Assembly: GCA_937125395.1 (NCBI GenBank)
Contig: CAKZLI010000055.1
Span: forward strand, 186,001-250,000
DNA from: an uncultured Glaciecola sp.
GTDB lineage: Bacteria > Pseudomonadota > Gammaproteobacteria > Enterobacterales > Alteromonadaceae
Direction of reading: 5' to 3'
Length of the DNA stretch: 64,000 bases
The notes beneath the pieces are model-generated. The model searched no databases. It worked only from the letters and a program-made list of their open reading frames with translations, and had not been told where the DNA came from. The translations under genes were made by a program, and so were the position numbers. Shown here in pieces: positions 1-9,762 of this stretch; within the stretch, counting starts at the first letter, position 1; each line of letters begins with the position of its first letter.

Positions 1-78
1 TCAGACAAATACGTTATTAATTATCCCTTTTACGTTGTATTATCTGTCTCATACCACTCAATCAAAGCTGACAATCTG

Positions 79-852
79 ATGTGTATTTTATTTATTGCCG
101 TTGATCAACATCCTCAATTTCCATTAATTATTGCGGCAAATCGTGATGAGTTTCATGCCAGACCGACGGCTAGCTCACACTTCTGGGATCATCATCCTGA
201 TCTCCTTGCAGGCACAGATTTGCAGGCTGGAGGCACGTGGCTCGGGGTTACGCGTAACGGAAATATCGCTGGTTTAACTAATATTCGTGCCCCCGGCACT
301 GATCGAAGTGATGCAGTGACTAGAGGTGATTTAGTGATTAACGCATTGCTCAACCAACATAGCTGGACGAGTCACACACAGCAATTGCAAGCTAGTGCAG
401 ATCAATATAATGGGTTCAATTTACTCTATGGAGATTGGCGAAATTTACAGGTATTTAACAGTCATACCCTCAGCCATCATGCATTGGGTAAAGGCGTATA
501 TGGATTATCAAACGCACAATTAAATACTCCCTGGCCTAAAATTCAACACGGAGTGGCTGCATTAAACGCATTATGTCAAACGAGTGATCAACTTGATGTC
601 GACGCTGTCTTTAAGTTGTTGAATAATCCTCAACAAGCCAACGACGACCGGCTACCAAATACTGGAATTACCGCCCCCCTAGAAAAATTATTATCTGCTA
701 TTTTTATTATTAGCCCAGAATATGGCACGCGTTGCTCAACCGTTATTACCGTCGATCAACAGGGAAAACTAGCATGGCAAGAACGTAGCTTTGCCCCCTC
801 TGGCTTAGAGACTAACCGGTCACAATATGACATATCGTTAACAAACCAATAG
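79..852 (+). CDS. NRDE/TANGO2 family protein
   Basis: 257 aa protein of the NRDE family (TANGO2 homologues). The N-terminus begins Met-Cys, leaving Cys2 as a possible N-terminal nucleophile as in Ntn-type folds, and the family signature NRDE is at residues 21-24 within AANRDEF. A second conserved block (GGTWLG, near residue 52) follows. Eukaryotic TANGO2 and its bacterial homologues have been linked to haem trafficking and acyl-CoA binding; the exact role here is not shown by the sequence. No signal peptide is seen, so it is likely cytoplasmic. It stands alone, 120 bases before the aminotransferase on the same strand. Full length for the family. Confidence 0.85.
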   Translation: MCILFIAVDQHPQFPLIIAANRDEFHARPTASSHFWDHHPDLLAGTDLQAGGTWLGVTRNGNIAGLTNIRAPGTDRSDAVTRGDLVINALLNQHSWTSHTQQLQASADQYNGFNLLYGDWRNLQVFNSHTLSHHALGKGVYGLSNAQLNTPWPKIQHGVAALNALCQTSDQLDVDAVFKLLNNPQQANDDRLPNTGITAPLEKLLSAIFIISPEYGTRCSTVITVDQQGKLAWQERSFAPSGLETNRSQYDISLTNQ

Positions 853-972
853 TGTTACTCACCCGCCTTTAGACACTGGTCTTAACTGAATATAAATATC
901 CATGTTGCACGTGCATTTCATATTTATAATGGCATAATGCAGTTTCACTCAATTGAATAAGGCGTGTCCACC

Positions 973-2163
973 GTGTTTGAAGTTCTCCCAGCTCTCGCTC
1001 CTGATCCTATTTTAGGACTTTCCGCTGCTTTTCGTGCAGATCCTAACCCAAACAAAATTGATTTAGGAGTTGGGGTATATAAAGACGAACAAGGCAATAC
1101 ACCTATTGTCGGTGCTGTCGCGCAAGCACAAACTCGATTATTAAATTCTGAAACAACAAAAACCTACATCACGCCGCAAGGTGTTCAAGGTTATATTGAT
1201 GGCATGCTTGAGTTGTTACTAGGTAAAGGTAATCAGGCTATTTTGGGTCAACGTGTTGCAGCAGTGCAAGCACCTGGTGGCTGTGGTGCATTACGCATTT
1301 TGGCAGAATTACTTAAACGTTGTAACGCCGATGCCAAAGTCTGGGTTTCAGATCCTACATGGGCAAACCACATTCCTCTAATCGGTAATGCAGGGTTAGA
1401 GCTTGCTACCTATCCGTATTTTGACAAAGCGACGGCTGCAATTAAGTTTGATGAGATGCTTGAGCAATTAAAATTAATCCCTAAAGGCGACGTAGTGTTA
1501 TTACACGCATGTTGTCATAACCCTACTGGTGCTGATTTAACCCAAGCACAATGGCGTGAAGTTGCAGCGGTTGCTCAACAACAAGGCTGGCTACCGTTCA
1601 TTGATAGCGCTTATTTAGGCTTTGGCGATGATTTAGAAAGCGATGCATTCGGTATGCGTTTGATGGTTGAATCGGTGCCAGAAGTTATTATTGCAGCCTC
1701 TTGTTCAAAGAATTTTGGATTATATCGTGAGCGAGTTGGCTTAGCCGTCATGATCACTGAAAATTCCGCACAAACTCCTATTGTGCAATCTCAAATACAA
1801 GCTATCGCACGTGGTATTTATTCTATGCCACCTTCGTATGGCGGCGCACTGGTTGATATTATCTTGCATGACGATGCACTCAAAGCACAATGGGTAAATG
1901 AAGTAGATGAAATGCGCAATCGCATGCGTGATTTACGTGCTATGTTAGTCAACAAGCTAGCTGAATATGGCGCACCTAAAGATTTTTCTTTTGTTAATCA
2001 ACAAAAAGGCATGTTTTCATTTTTGTGTATAACACCTGAACAGGTTCAAGCTGTTCGTGCTCAACACAGTGTTTATTTTGTTGATTCATCGCGTGTCAAC
2101 ATCGCTGGTATCAATCATCACAATGTTGATCCTCTCGCAAAAGCGTTAGTGTCTGTGCTGTAA
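973..2163 (+). CDS. tyrB: Aromatic amino acid / aspartate aminotransferase (TyrB/AspC type)
   Basis: 396 aa class I PLP-dependent aminotransferase that moves amino groups between aromatic amino acids or aspartate and 2-oxoglutarate. The PLP lysine lies in SCSKNFGLY at about residue 246. The HNPTG segment and the C-terminal substrate-binding Arg region (SSRVNIAG) are also typical. An in-frame GTG at 964 would add three residues, but the AAGG at 959-962 is too close to it; the GTG at 973 has a spacing of 10 and gives the family-typical N-terminus MFEVLPALAPDPILG. Choice between TyrB and AspC rests on overall resemblance only. A hairpin follows the stop codon. Confidence 0.88.
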   Translation: MFEVLPALAPDPILGLSAAFRADPNPNKIDLGVGVYKDEQGNTPIVGAVAQAQTRLLNSETTKTYITPQGVQGYIDGMLELLLGKGNQAILGQRVAAVQAPGGCGALRILAELLKRCNADAKVWVSDPTWANHIPLIGNAGLELATYPYFDKATAAIKFDEMLEQLKLIPKGDVVLLHACCHNPTGADLTQAQWREVAAVAQQQGWLPFIDSAYLGFGDDLESDAFGMRLMVESVPEVIIAASCSKNFGLYRERVGLAVMITENSAQTPIVQSQIQAIARGIYSMPPSYGGALVDIILHDDALKAQWVNEVDEMRNRMRDLRAMLVNKLAEYGAPKDFSFVNQQKGMFSFLCITPEQVQAVRAQHSVYFVDSSRVNIAGINHHNVDPLAKALVSVL

Positions 2164-2176
2164 GACTACCTAACAA

Positions 2177-2209
2177 TCATACCGGTTTAGATTCAATAGA
2201 CCGGTATGA
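2177..2209. terminator. Hairpin after the aminotransferase gene
   Basis: Perfect 10-bp inverted repeat (TCATACCGGT at 2177-2186, ACCGGTATGA at 2200-2209) with a 13-base loop, between the convergent aminotransferase and SDR genes. There is no strong U-run, so it may be a weak bidirectional terminator or an mRNA 3'-end stabiliser. Confidence 0.4.
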
Positions 2210-2282
2210 CTTGCACACTCAAACTAAATATCTCCACACATTCTTCCTCATCTAGTGCACAGATATCTACTTAATAGGTTGT

Positions 2283-3083
2283 TTACGCTAACATACCGCC
2301 ATCTAAAGTCATGCAATGACCATTCATAAAACTTGATTGCTCCGACGCTAACCATACAATTGCATTGGCGATTTCTTGCGGTTGACCTAACCGTTTCATC
2401 GGACTTGCTCCTAACACGGATTTTTGCCCCCGTTCATCCATCGCCTCCAGCGTGCGCTGCACCATCGGCGTATCAATAAAACTAGGACACACCGCATTCA
2501 CACGAATATTGGCTCGCGCATATTCTACCGCAACCGATTTAGTTAACCCTATCACGGCATGCTTAGTCGCACTGTATCCAGAAATCATTGGCGCTGATCG
2601 TAAACCAGCCACAGACGCGACATTGATAATCTGACCACCATTATTTGCTAACATATGCTTTAAAGCTGCTTTAACGCAAAACCAGACACCTTTGAGGTTG
2701 ACGTCGATATTTTTCAAAAACAACTCATCATCAGTGAGATGAGTTGGTGTTGGTGTGTATTCAATACCTGCATTGTTGACCACCACATCGACTTTATTAA
2801 ATCGTGCAATCGAAGAGGTAAACAACGTATTTACCTGTTCAATGCGACTAACATCAGCAGCGATAAATACCGCTTGAGCACCTAATGCTTGTAATTGGGC
2901 AACAGTCGCTTGTCCTTGGCTGACATTGATGTCGGAGATGATTATATTTGCGCCTAACTGGGCGAAAGTGATCGCACTTTGTGCTCCAATCCCCGATGCA
3001 CCGCCCGTGATAAGGATTGTTTTGCCAGCAAAAGCAGTATTATTTAATAACGAGACATTGTTTGAAGTATCGTTGCTGTTCAT
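2283..3083 (-). CDS. Short-chain dehydrogenase/reductase (SDR)
   Basis: 266 aa classical SDR, an NAD(P)H-dependent oxidoreductase. Cofactor motif TGGASGIG at residues 26-33, NNAG at 103-106, catalytic Ser157 and YSATK (Tyr170, Lys174). An in-frame upstream extension reaches 3158 and would overlap the neighbouring gene; the ATG at 3083 is preferred because AAGGA lies 10 bases before it. The gene follows the acyl-CoA dehydrogenase gene by about 34 bases on the same strand, so the two probably form an operon in fatty-acid or related acyl-chain oxidation. Substrate unknown. The Asp at the end of beta-2 (IISDIN) suggests NAD rather than NADP. Confidence 0.85.
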   Translation of the reverse strand: MNSNDTSNNVSLLNNTAFAGKTILITGGASGIGAQSAITFAQLGANIIISDINVSQGQATVAQLQALGAQAVFIAADVSRIEQVNTLFTSSIARFNKVDVVVNNAGIEYTPTPTHLTDDELFLKNIDVNLKGVWFCVKAALKHMLANNGGQIINVASVAGLRSAPMISGYSATKHAVIGLTKSVAVEYARANIRVNAVCPSFIDTPMVQRTLEAMDERGQKSVLGASPMKRLGQPQEIANAIVWLASEQSSFMNGHCMTLDGGMLA

Positions 3084-3117
3084 GATTATGATTTCCTTGT
3101 TATTCTTATTATGGACG

Positions 3118-4893
3118 TTAGAACCAGTCAGTTTGCATTGCATGACAACTGTTATCATTGCGGATTAATAAATCTATGCTGGCTTGAATTTTGGGTAATT
3201 CCCATTGTGCAAAAAACATCCCTGCTTGGCATTTTCCTTGATAAAAATGGCGTTGTGATTCTGACAATCCCGGTGACGATGCTAAACGTTGCTCTGCAGC
3301 ATTAACTTGTCTAAGCCAAATCCATGCCACAATAATGGTACTAAATGCTTCCATAAAACAGTGCGCATTCGTTAATGTATTATCTCGTTCATCGCTGTGC
3401 AAATTGTTGCCAATGTGTTCAATTAAACTTGGTAGCTGTTGCAATAAGGGCTGTAATACAGCAACACACTCAATGCCTGCAGTGCCGTTAGCAGCGCGTA
3501 TATCAAGACTAATTCGACGCTGAAGCTCTGCTAAGGCTGTTTGCTGGTTTTGCCATAATTTACGCCCCATTAAGTCCAATGCTTGGATCCCATTTGTTCC
3601 TTCATGGATTGGATTAAGGCGGTTGTCACGCCATAATTGTTCAACTGGATACTCACGCGTATACCCCGCACCACCGAGTACTTGAATCGCTAAATCATTC
3701 GCTTTAGGTCCATATTCACTAGGCCAGGCTTTGATCACAGGAGTCAGTAAATCTAATAGCGCCTCACAGCTTTTTTGTTTTGATGTGTCCGGATGCGTTT
3801 TTATATCATCGACTAACCGGGCGCCATAAAAACACAAACTCATTGCTCCTTCAGCATAGGCTTTTTGCAATAACAACATGCGCTTTACATCACCATGTTC
3901 GACAATGGGTTTACCCCCTTGTACACGATCTTTGGCATACTCAAGGCTATATTGATAACCCCTATAGCCGATCATTGCAGCCCCGAAACCCACACCAACA
4001 CGAGCTTCGTTCATCATCATAAACATATATTGTAAACCGTGATGAGGTTCACCAACTAAATATCCATGGCAATCGTCATTTTCGCCGAATGTTAACGCAG
4101 TAGACGTCGTGCCCCGGTAACCTAACTTGTGGATTAAACCAGCTAAGACAACGTCATTTTTTTGGGTGTGTGCGCCGCTGGCATTACTATCACCACGAAA
4201 TTTAGGCACAACAAACAACGAAATGCCCTTCACCCCTTTAGGCCCGCCTGGTATCTTTGCCAGGGCTAAATGGATAATATTTTCGGATAAACTATGCTCC
4301 CCACCCGAAATATACAGCTTGCTGCCTTTGATCAAATAATGCCCCGCCTCACTTTTAACCGCAGATGTAGTGATATCAGCAAGTCCTGACCCTGCATGCG
4401 GTTCAGTTAAGGCCATTGTTCCGCTGTATTTTCCGCTTAGCATGCTCGGTAAAAACTCCGCTTTTAACTCCTCACTGGCAAAGTGCGAAATCACATTTGC
4501 CGCTGCCGTTGTCAAAAAAGGATAAGCGGTTGTCGCTGGATTTGCTGCCATAAAATAGCCAGAGCAACCGGTCATAATCGTTTCTGGTAACTGCATTCCA
4601 TCATCAACAAAATCATATCGCGCCGCAATAAACCCAGCATCACAAAACGCATCATAGGCAACTTTTACTTCATCAAGCATACTTACCTCCTTGCCGTCAA
4701 AGGTGGGCTCTTGTTGATCAGACAGTGCATTATGCGGCAAAAATAAATCGCTAGCGATTTTGTTCGCGGTATCGAGGACGGCTGAAAATGTCTGAGTACT
4801 GTGCTCAGCAAATCGTTCACGTTGTAAAAGTACTTCGGTATCTAAGCAGTCATAGAGTTGAAACTGCATTTCATTTTCTGGAATTAGCGACAT
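3118..4893 (-). CDS. Acyl-CoA dehydrogenase, long (about 590 aa) DmdC/FadE-like class
   Basis: 591 aa FAD flavoenzyme that introduces the alpha-beta double bond into an acyl-CoA and passes electrons to ETF. It belongs to the long subclass with extra N- and C-terminal domains, to which 3-methylmercaptopropionyl-CoA dehydrogenase (DmdC) also belongs. Visible blocks: MALTEPHAGSGLAD (FAD/substrate loop), VQVLGGAGYTREYPVEQ-type segment, and IHEGTNGIQ with the probable catalytic base Glu431. Substrate chain cannot be told from sequence; DmdC and general long-chain activity are both possible. First gene of a two-gene unit with the downstream SDR, divergent from a TonB-dependent receptor. Its electron acceptors ETF and ETF-QO are encoded about 10 kb away. 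Confidence 0.85.
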   Translation of the reverse strand: MSLIPENEMQFQLYDCLDTEVLLQRERFAEHSTQTFSAVLDTANKIASDLFLPHNALSDQQEPTFDGKEVSMLDEVKVAYDAFCDAGFIAARYDFVDDGMQLPETIMTGCSGYFMAANPATTAYPFLTTAAANVISHFASEELKAEFLPSMLSGKYSGTMALTEPHAGSGLADITTSAVKSEAGHYLIKGSKLYISGGEHSLSENIIHLALAKIPGGPKGVKGISLFVVPKFRGDSNASGAHTQKNDVVLAGLIHKLGYRGTTSTALTFGENDDCHGYLVGEPHHGLQYMFMMMNEARVGVGFGAAMIGYRGYQYSLEYAKDRVQGGKPIVEHGDVKRMLLLQKAYAEGAMSLCFYGARLVDDIKTHPDTSKQKSCEALLDLLTPVIKAWPSEYGPKANDLAIQVLGGAGYTREYPVEQLWRDNRLNPIHEGTNGIQALDLMGRKLWQNQQTALAELQRRISLDIRAANGTAGIECVAVLQPLLQQLPSLIEHIGNNLHSDERDNTLTNAHCFMEAFSTIIVAWIWLRQVNAAEQRLASSPGLSESQRHFYQGKCQAGMFFAQWELPKIQASIDLLIRNDNSCHAMQTDWF

Positions 4894-4952
4894 GTTAACG
4901 TTACTCTAATTTATCGTTAACAATATCATTACACAACAGCTGCTTGGTCACG

Positions 4953-5001
4953 AATCAATTCGGTGAATTGATTACCTTTCAGCAAACAAATAGACTATAA
5001 T
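4953..5001 (+). promoter_or_regulatory. Palindromic operator candidate and -10 box before the TonB-dependent receptor
   Basis: The 158-base divergent intergenic region holds a perfect 9-bp inverted repeat, AATCAATTC (4953-4961) and GAATTGATT (4965-4973) around GGT. A perfect -10 hexamer TATAAT is at 4996-5001, with only a poor -35. A good -10 with a weak -35 and an adjacent palindrome suits an activated or otherwise regulated promoter. The binding protein is unknown, and it does not resemble a Fur box. Confidence 0.35.
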
Positions 5002-5051
5002 CCGCCGCGAAAACACACCAACCAATTTAAAATCAATAGGATTTATCAAAC

Positions 5052-7346
5052 ATGCATGCATTTAAGAAAGCATCATTGGCACTTGCCGTATCATCTATAC
5101 TAGCGACAAACGTTGCGTTAGCTGCTCAGGAAGAAGCAGATGAAAAGGGTTTGGAAACCATCACAGTCACCGCTCAAAAGCGTTCACAAAGTATCCAAGA
5201 AGTACCAATCTCAATTGCGACATTAAATGGCGAGCAGTTTGCTAGTTTATTTTCAGGTGGTGATGATATTCTTTCTTTAGCAACCCGTGTACCTGGTTTG
5301 TATGCTGAAAGTTCTAATGGTCGTGTTGCTCCACGTTTTTATATGCGTGGTTTAGGTAATACTGATTTTGATATTGCCGCATCCCAGCCAGTATCCATTG
5401 TTATGGACAATGTGGTAATGGAGAACGTTGTACTTAAAAGCTTCCCTTTATTTGACGTTGAGCAAGTAGAAGTGATCCGTGGTCCTCAAGGGACTTTATT
5501 TGGTCGTAACACCACCGCTGGGATCGTAAAATTTGATTCGGTTAAACCAAGTGATGAGTTTGATGCGTATTTTAAATTAGGTATGGGTAGCTTTGGCACT
5601 CAAAATCTAGAAGCCGCTATCGGTGGTGCCTTAACTGATAATGTAGCTGCACGTTTGTCGGTATTATCACAAACGCGTGATGATTATATTGATAATGCAT
5701 TTTCTGGACAAAACGATGCATTCGGTGGTTTTGATGAACAAGCCTATCGTTTTCAATTATTATTTACGCCTACTGACGACTTATCAGTCTTAGTTAATGC
5801 CCATGGCCGTGACTTAGATGGAACTGCATCAGTATTTAGAGCAAATGCCTTAACACGCGGCAGTAATCAGCTTAATGCGAATTTTGACCGTGATACGGTA
5901 CACTATGATGGTAATTTATTAGGAAATGGTTTCGATAATAACCCACAAGCTTATGAAGGTTTTGGCACGTCAGTAACCGTCGATTACAGCATGGATGATA
6001 TTAGCTTTACCTCAATTACCGCACTTGAAACTGCTGAAGGTTTCTCTCTAGGTGATGTGGATGGCGGTGTTAATGCTGATCCTGCTGCCGATATTAATGG
6101 TGACGGAACGACAGAAGCATCTTACCCAGGATTTATTCCTTTTTCTGCGGTCACACAAGATTTACTCAATGATCTAAAACAGTTCACTCAAGAGATCCGT
6201 TGGGCAAGCAACAATGATGGTGCATTCAACTGGCAGGCTGGTGCGTTCTATTTTGATTCATCGTTTAGTGTAACGAGTGTCGATGGATTTTTTGGTGCAT
6301 CTGAAGTGTTCCATGAAAACACCACCATGGCTGTATTTGGTCAATCTACCTATGAATTATCAAAGCAACTTACCTTTACTGGTGGATTACGTTATACCAA
6401 AGATGAAAAATCACTCGTGGTTGGTCAACAAAACGTGGATGGTTTTGCATTAGTGATCGGCGCGGCAAGTGTCCAAGATTATCAGCCAATCAATGTGGAT
6501 GACGGCAAGCTAAGCTATGAACTTTCATTAAATTATAAGCTTGATAACAGCACATCTGTGTTTGCTCGCTATGCAAATGGCTTCAGAGCACAAACAATCC
6601 AAGCACGTGATGTTGCTTTTGAAGGCGCTCCTTCTGTTGCCGATGCTGAAACCATTAACTCTGTAGAAATTGGTTTCAAATCTGATTTAGTGGATAATAC
6701 ATTACGCCTAAATGCGGCTGCTTTTTATTATGTCATTGATGACATTCAATTTTCAGCGATTGGTGGTGGTGCTAATAACACGGCATTGATTAATGCGGAT
6801 AAAGGTATTGGTCTTGGTTACGAAATCGATATGGAATACCTTGCAACTGACGCATTAACGTTAACAGCCGGCTATAGCTACAATCAAACACAAATTAAAG
6901 ATAAGACGTTATCTGTCTTTGCTTGTGGTGCTAACGCAGGTTTTGCGGGTAATTGTACGGTGAATGATCAAACAACGATCGATAACCGTGCTTTAGTCGA
7001 TGGTAATCCATTCCCACAGGCACCAAAAACAATCTTTAACTTTACTGCTCGCTATACTATTCCAGCAGGTGAAGACGGTGAGTTTTATGCGTTTACTGAT
7101 TGGGCATTCCAAGGGGCAACTAATATCTTTTTATATGATGCAGTAGAATTCAAAACAGATGATAATTTTGAAGGCGGTTTACGTATCGGTTATGAAAACT
7201 TTGCCAATGATTACTCCATTGCTTTGTTCGGCCGAAATATCACAAATGAAGAAAATCTTCGTGGCGGTATCGATTTTAATAACCTAACAGCGATTGTAAA
7301 CGAACCACGGGTTATTGGTGTTGAATTTAAAGCATCGTTCTATTAA
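5052..7346 (+). CDS. TonB-dependent outer-membrane receptor
   Basis: 764 aa. A signal peptide (basic MHAFKK, hydrophobic core, cleavage near ALA-AQE) is followed by a TonB-box-like stretch LETITVTAQKR and the plug domain, with VEVIRGPQGTLFGRN, the best conserved plug motif, and then a long beta-barrel ending in Phe-Tyr as outer-membrane proteins do. It imports a large or scarce ligand with energy from TonB-ExbBD. The ligand is not evident; the divergent acyl-CoA dehydrogenase/SDR genes hint at an acyl or lipid-like substrate but this is only context. ATG start with TAGGA upstream. Followed by a strong terminator. Confidence 0.9.
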   Translation: MHAFKKASLALAVSSILATNVALAAQEEADEKGLETITVTAQKRSQSIQEVPISIATLNGEQFASLFSGGDDILSLATRVPGLYAESSNGRVAPRFYMRGLGNTDFDIAASQPVSIVMDNVVMENVVLKSFPLFDVEQVEVIRGPQGTLFGRNTTAGIVKFDSVKPSDEFDAYFKLGMGSFGTQNLEAAIGGALTDNVAARLSVLSQTRDDYIDNAFSGQNDAFGGFDEQAYRFQLLFTPTDDLSVLVNAHGRDLDGTASVFRANALTRGSNQLNANFDRDTVHYDGNLLGNGFDNNPQAYEGFGTSVTVDYSMDDISFTSITALETAEGFSLGDVDGGVNADPAADINGDGTTEASYPGFIPFSAVTQDLLNDLKQFTQEIRWASNNDGAFNWQAGAFYFDSSFSVTSVDGFFGASEVFHENTTMAVFGQSTYELSKQLTFTGGLRYTKDEKSLVVGQQNVDGFALVIGAASVQDYQPINVDDGKLSYELSLNYKLDNSTSVFARYANGFRAQTIQARDVAFEGAPSVADAETINSVEIGFKSDLVDNTLRLNAAAFYYVIDDIQFSAIGGGANNTALINADKGIGLGYEIDMEYLATDALTLTAGYSYNQTQIKDKTLSVFACGANAGFAGNCTVNDQTTIDNRALVDGNPFPQAPKTIFNFTARYTIPAGEDGEFYAFTDWAFQGATNIFLYDAVEFKTDDNFEGGLRIGYENFANDYSIALFGRNITNEENLRGGIDFNNLTAIVNEPRVIGVEFKASFY

Positions 7347-7423
7347 ACAATAGAACTTGTAAAGGCAAACCCAAGTTAATTTCATTGTTATCTTGGCGAC
7401 CCTGTCCACATTAAAGATTAAAC

Positions 7424-7459
7424 AAAACGGTATTAGGATCCCTCCTCATACCGTTTTTT
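7424..7459. terminator. Rho-independent terminator, bidirectional
   Basis: AAAACGGTAT (7424-7433) pairs with ATACCGTTTT (7448-7457) around a 14-base loop and is followed by T residues on both strands. It sits between the convergent receptor and response regulator genes and overlaps the regulator's stop codon by two bases. Confidence 0.75.
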
Positions 7460-8114
7460 ATTGCGCTAATATATCTTCAATACTCAATTCATTACATAGC
7501 AACGCTAACTTCAGTAATTCGATGTTTTCTCGAATTGACAATTTTTTCATTATATTTGCTCGGTGAGTTAACACTGTTTTGTGATGCAAACCTAAAGTAA
7601 ATCCAATGTGTTTTGGCGAGTGACCTATTGCTAATAACTTAAATATTTCTAACTCTCGCAAGGATAATTTATCTAGAGACATGTTGTTCGTTGGAGAGTT
7701 ATTTTCTTTTAAATTGATCAAGGCGTTTTTACCTAAAAATCGCTTTCCTTTACATACCGATTCTATTGCTGCAATCAGTTCTTCTCCTGCATATTGTTTC
7801 GAAATATAGCCCATAGCTCCTTGATTAATTGCTTGATTAATATAGGGTTCAGCGTTATGCATACTCATCACTATAATTTTAGTTTCTGGATTGAGCTGAT
7901 GCATAACATCAATTAAGCCTAAGCCCATTTTATCCGGTAGTGAGATATCAACAATAAGTAAGTCCAACATGCTATGATTTATTTCGATAGCCTTCTGCGC
8001 ATCTCTGAAATTTGATTCAGTAAATACGATCTCATATTCGCATTCAATTAATAGACGACTAACGCCTGCCAATATTATAGAATGATCATCCACTAACCCG
8101 ATTTTTAATTTCAT
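7458..8114 (-). CDS. NarL/FixJ-family response regulator
   Basis: 218 aa from the ATG at 8114. N-terminal receiver domain with acidic pocket D9-D10, phospho-acceptor Asp56 (LLIVDISLP), and the usual Ser (VMSM) and Lys (ISKQ). The C-terminal LuxR-type HTH (LSLRELEIFKLLAIGHS onward) binds DNA. A TTG at 8129 would add five residues but would lie inside the kinase gene. The partner is the divergent kinase whose ATG is at 8116. Targets are unknown; the TonB-dependent receptor just downstream on the other strand is a candidate by position only. Confidence 0.87.
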   Translation of the reverse strand: MKLKIGLVDDHSIILAGVSRLLIECEYEIVFTESNFRDAQKAIEINHSMLDLLIVDISLPDKMGLGLIDVMHQLNPETKIIVMSMHNAEPYINQAINQGAMGYISKQYAGEELIAAIESVCKGKRFLGKNALINLKENNSPTNNMSLDKLSLRELEIFKLLAIGHSPKHIGFTLGLHHKTVLTHRANIMKKLSIRENIELLKLALLCNELSIEDILAQ

Positions 8115-8115
8115 T

Positions 8116-9711
8116 ATGCTGTTATCCAATTACATTAAAAATAATATATTTATCTCATTTGTATACATATTATTATGGACCAGTTACTTTTGGTTACCTA
8201 GTGATATTTTTGTATTTGATAACGCATCAATGTTATTTATCCCAGCAGGAATAAGAGTGGCAACCTATCTGGTACTCCCAAGAAAGTATTGGCTGACCGT
8301 TTTATTCACAGAAATCATCATTGTTTTGACGTTGATTCAACCAACATATCAATATGTTTTTACTCATTTTATATTAACTTTTGTGGCAAGTGCATTACCA
8401 CTTGGTTGCGTGTACTTATACAAACAATATCGGCAAAATTGGACAATCTTTGACTTAAGCTCCATGATTGCTTTAACGGTATTGTTGTTTACCACGGCGA
8501 TTTTGTCAGGGATAAATTTATCTTTAGGTTTTAGCTTTGAGGAGTATTACGAGTCAAATTCAGTATTGTCCAATATCAATATAGTTACATTGCAACAGTT
8601 CGCAGCAGGTGACTTATTGGGAATGTTAATTGTTGTGCCAATTTCTTTATATATAAATTCGATGTTAATTAGCAAAAAACGGATCGATATAAAGAAGCAT
8701 GTACTCATTGCATGTATTGTAAGTAGTGTGTTTGCTATTTTATATGCATTACTTTATTTCATCCCCTTGTATTACATCAGGCTATTTACCGTTATTATAA
8801 TGGTCATACTTGCGTTTAAATTTGGGTTGTTTGCAGCCATCATTAGCGTTTTGTGGATGAGTGTTATTATAAGTATGACATACATTGTTTATCCCCAATC
8901 AAGTAATAATTATGAAAACCAAATACTCTTTTTGTCTATTGCTTTTATTACATTAGGTATTGGTGCACTCATAGACAAGTATCAGCAGTTAATGAGACAG
9001 ATGGTGGCTAAAAATAAATCATTAGCCATAAGTAACACAGAGTTAAATCGAGTTATTAATAAAAACCGCAGTCTGTTGATGCATATGTCCACTATTCAAG
9101 AACAGGAGCGACAACGTTTATCTACTGATTTACATGATGAAGTCGGTCAAAATGTAACAGCAATTAGCTTAGAACTATCCATCATGACAAAGCTGAACCC
9201 TACCGATCTTATCCATGATTCAATTCAACGAATAAAAATGATATTAGAGCGCATCAATAACACCACACATCGTTTGATTAGCACCCTTCATCCCAGAGCA
9301 ATAAAAGACCTTGGTTTGATTCCAGCGATTGAATCGAGTGAATTCATGTCGTTACTGCAACATGCATCTATCGATTGTAATTTTGAATATAATGGAGATT
9401 TTTCATTATTAAATGAAGAACAAAACATCAATATTTATCGGATTTTACAAGAAACTGTATCCAACACAGTAAAATATGCTCAAGCATCGGAATTTATCAT
9501 TCAGCTTCAATGTGATGATACTAGTGTTACTTTGTTAATTATGGATAATGGTAAAGGGATCATACAAACCAATAAGGATGGGTTTGGGTTATTAGGAATT
9601 AAAGAACGTGTGTTGTTTTTACAAGGCACACACCAAATGTTTAGTGATGATAAAGGAACACGCCACATTATCGCGCTACCAATAGCGCCTGCGAGTAAAT
9701 GCAATGTTTAA
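8116..9711 (+). CDS. MASE1-type membrane sensor histidine kinase (NarX/UhpB class)
   Basis: 531 aa. Residues about 1-295 form eight or so hydrophobic helices of the MASE1 sensor type (FIPAGIRVATYL near the start). A short linker is followed by a HisKA_3 dimerisation domain with phospho-acceptor His340 in DLHDEVGQ, and a HATPase_c domain with N box near IYRILQETVSNTVKYA and G boxes DNGKGI and GFGLLGIKERV. It phosphorylates the adjacent NarL-type regulator. The signal is unknown. The start codon lies 1 base from the regulator's start on the other strand and no clear Shine-Dalgarno is seen; later in-frame starts would remove the first membrane helix. Confidence 0.87.
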   Translation: MLLSNYIKNNIFISFVYILLWTSYFWLPSDIFVFDNASMLFIPAGIRVATYLVLPRKYWLTVLFTEIIIVLTLIQPTYQYVFTHFILTFVASALPLGCVYLYKQYRQNWTIFDLSSMIALTVLLFTTAILSGINLSLGFSFEEYYESNSVLSNINIVTLQQFAAGDLLGMLIVVPISLYINSMLISKKRIDIKKHVLIACIVSSVFAILYALLYFIPLYYIRLFTVIIMVILAFKFGLFAAIISVLWMSVIISMTYIVYPQSSNNYENQILFLSIAFITLGIGALIDKYQQLMRQMVAKNKSLAISNTELNRVINKNRSLLMHMSTIQEQERQRLSTDLHDEVGQNVTAISLELSIMTKLNPTDLIHDSIQRIKMILERINNTTHRLISTLHPRAIKDLGLIPAIESSEFMSLLQHASIDCNFEYNGDFSLLNEEQNINIYRILQETVSNTVKYAQASEFIIQLQCDDTSVTLLIMDNGKGIIQTNKDGFGLLGIKERVLFLQGTHQMFSDDKGTRHIIALPIAPASKCNV

Positions 9712-9762
9712 AGGTATTAACCAATATCATTGCAACTACTCGATGCGTTACCAATATGGTGT

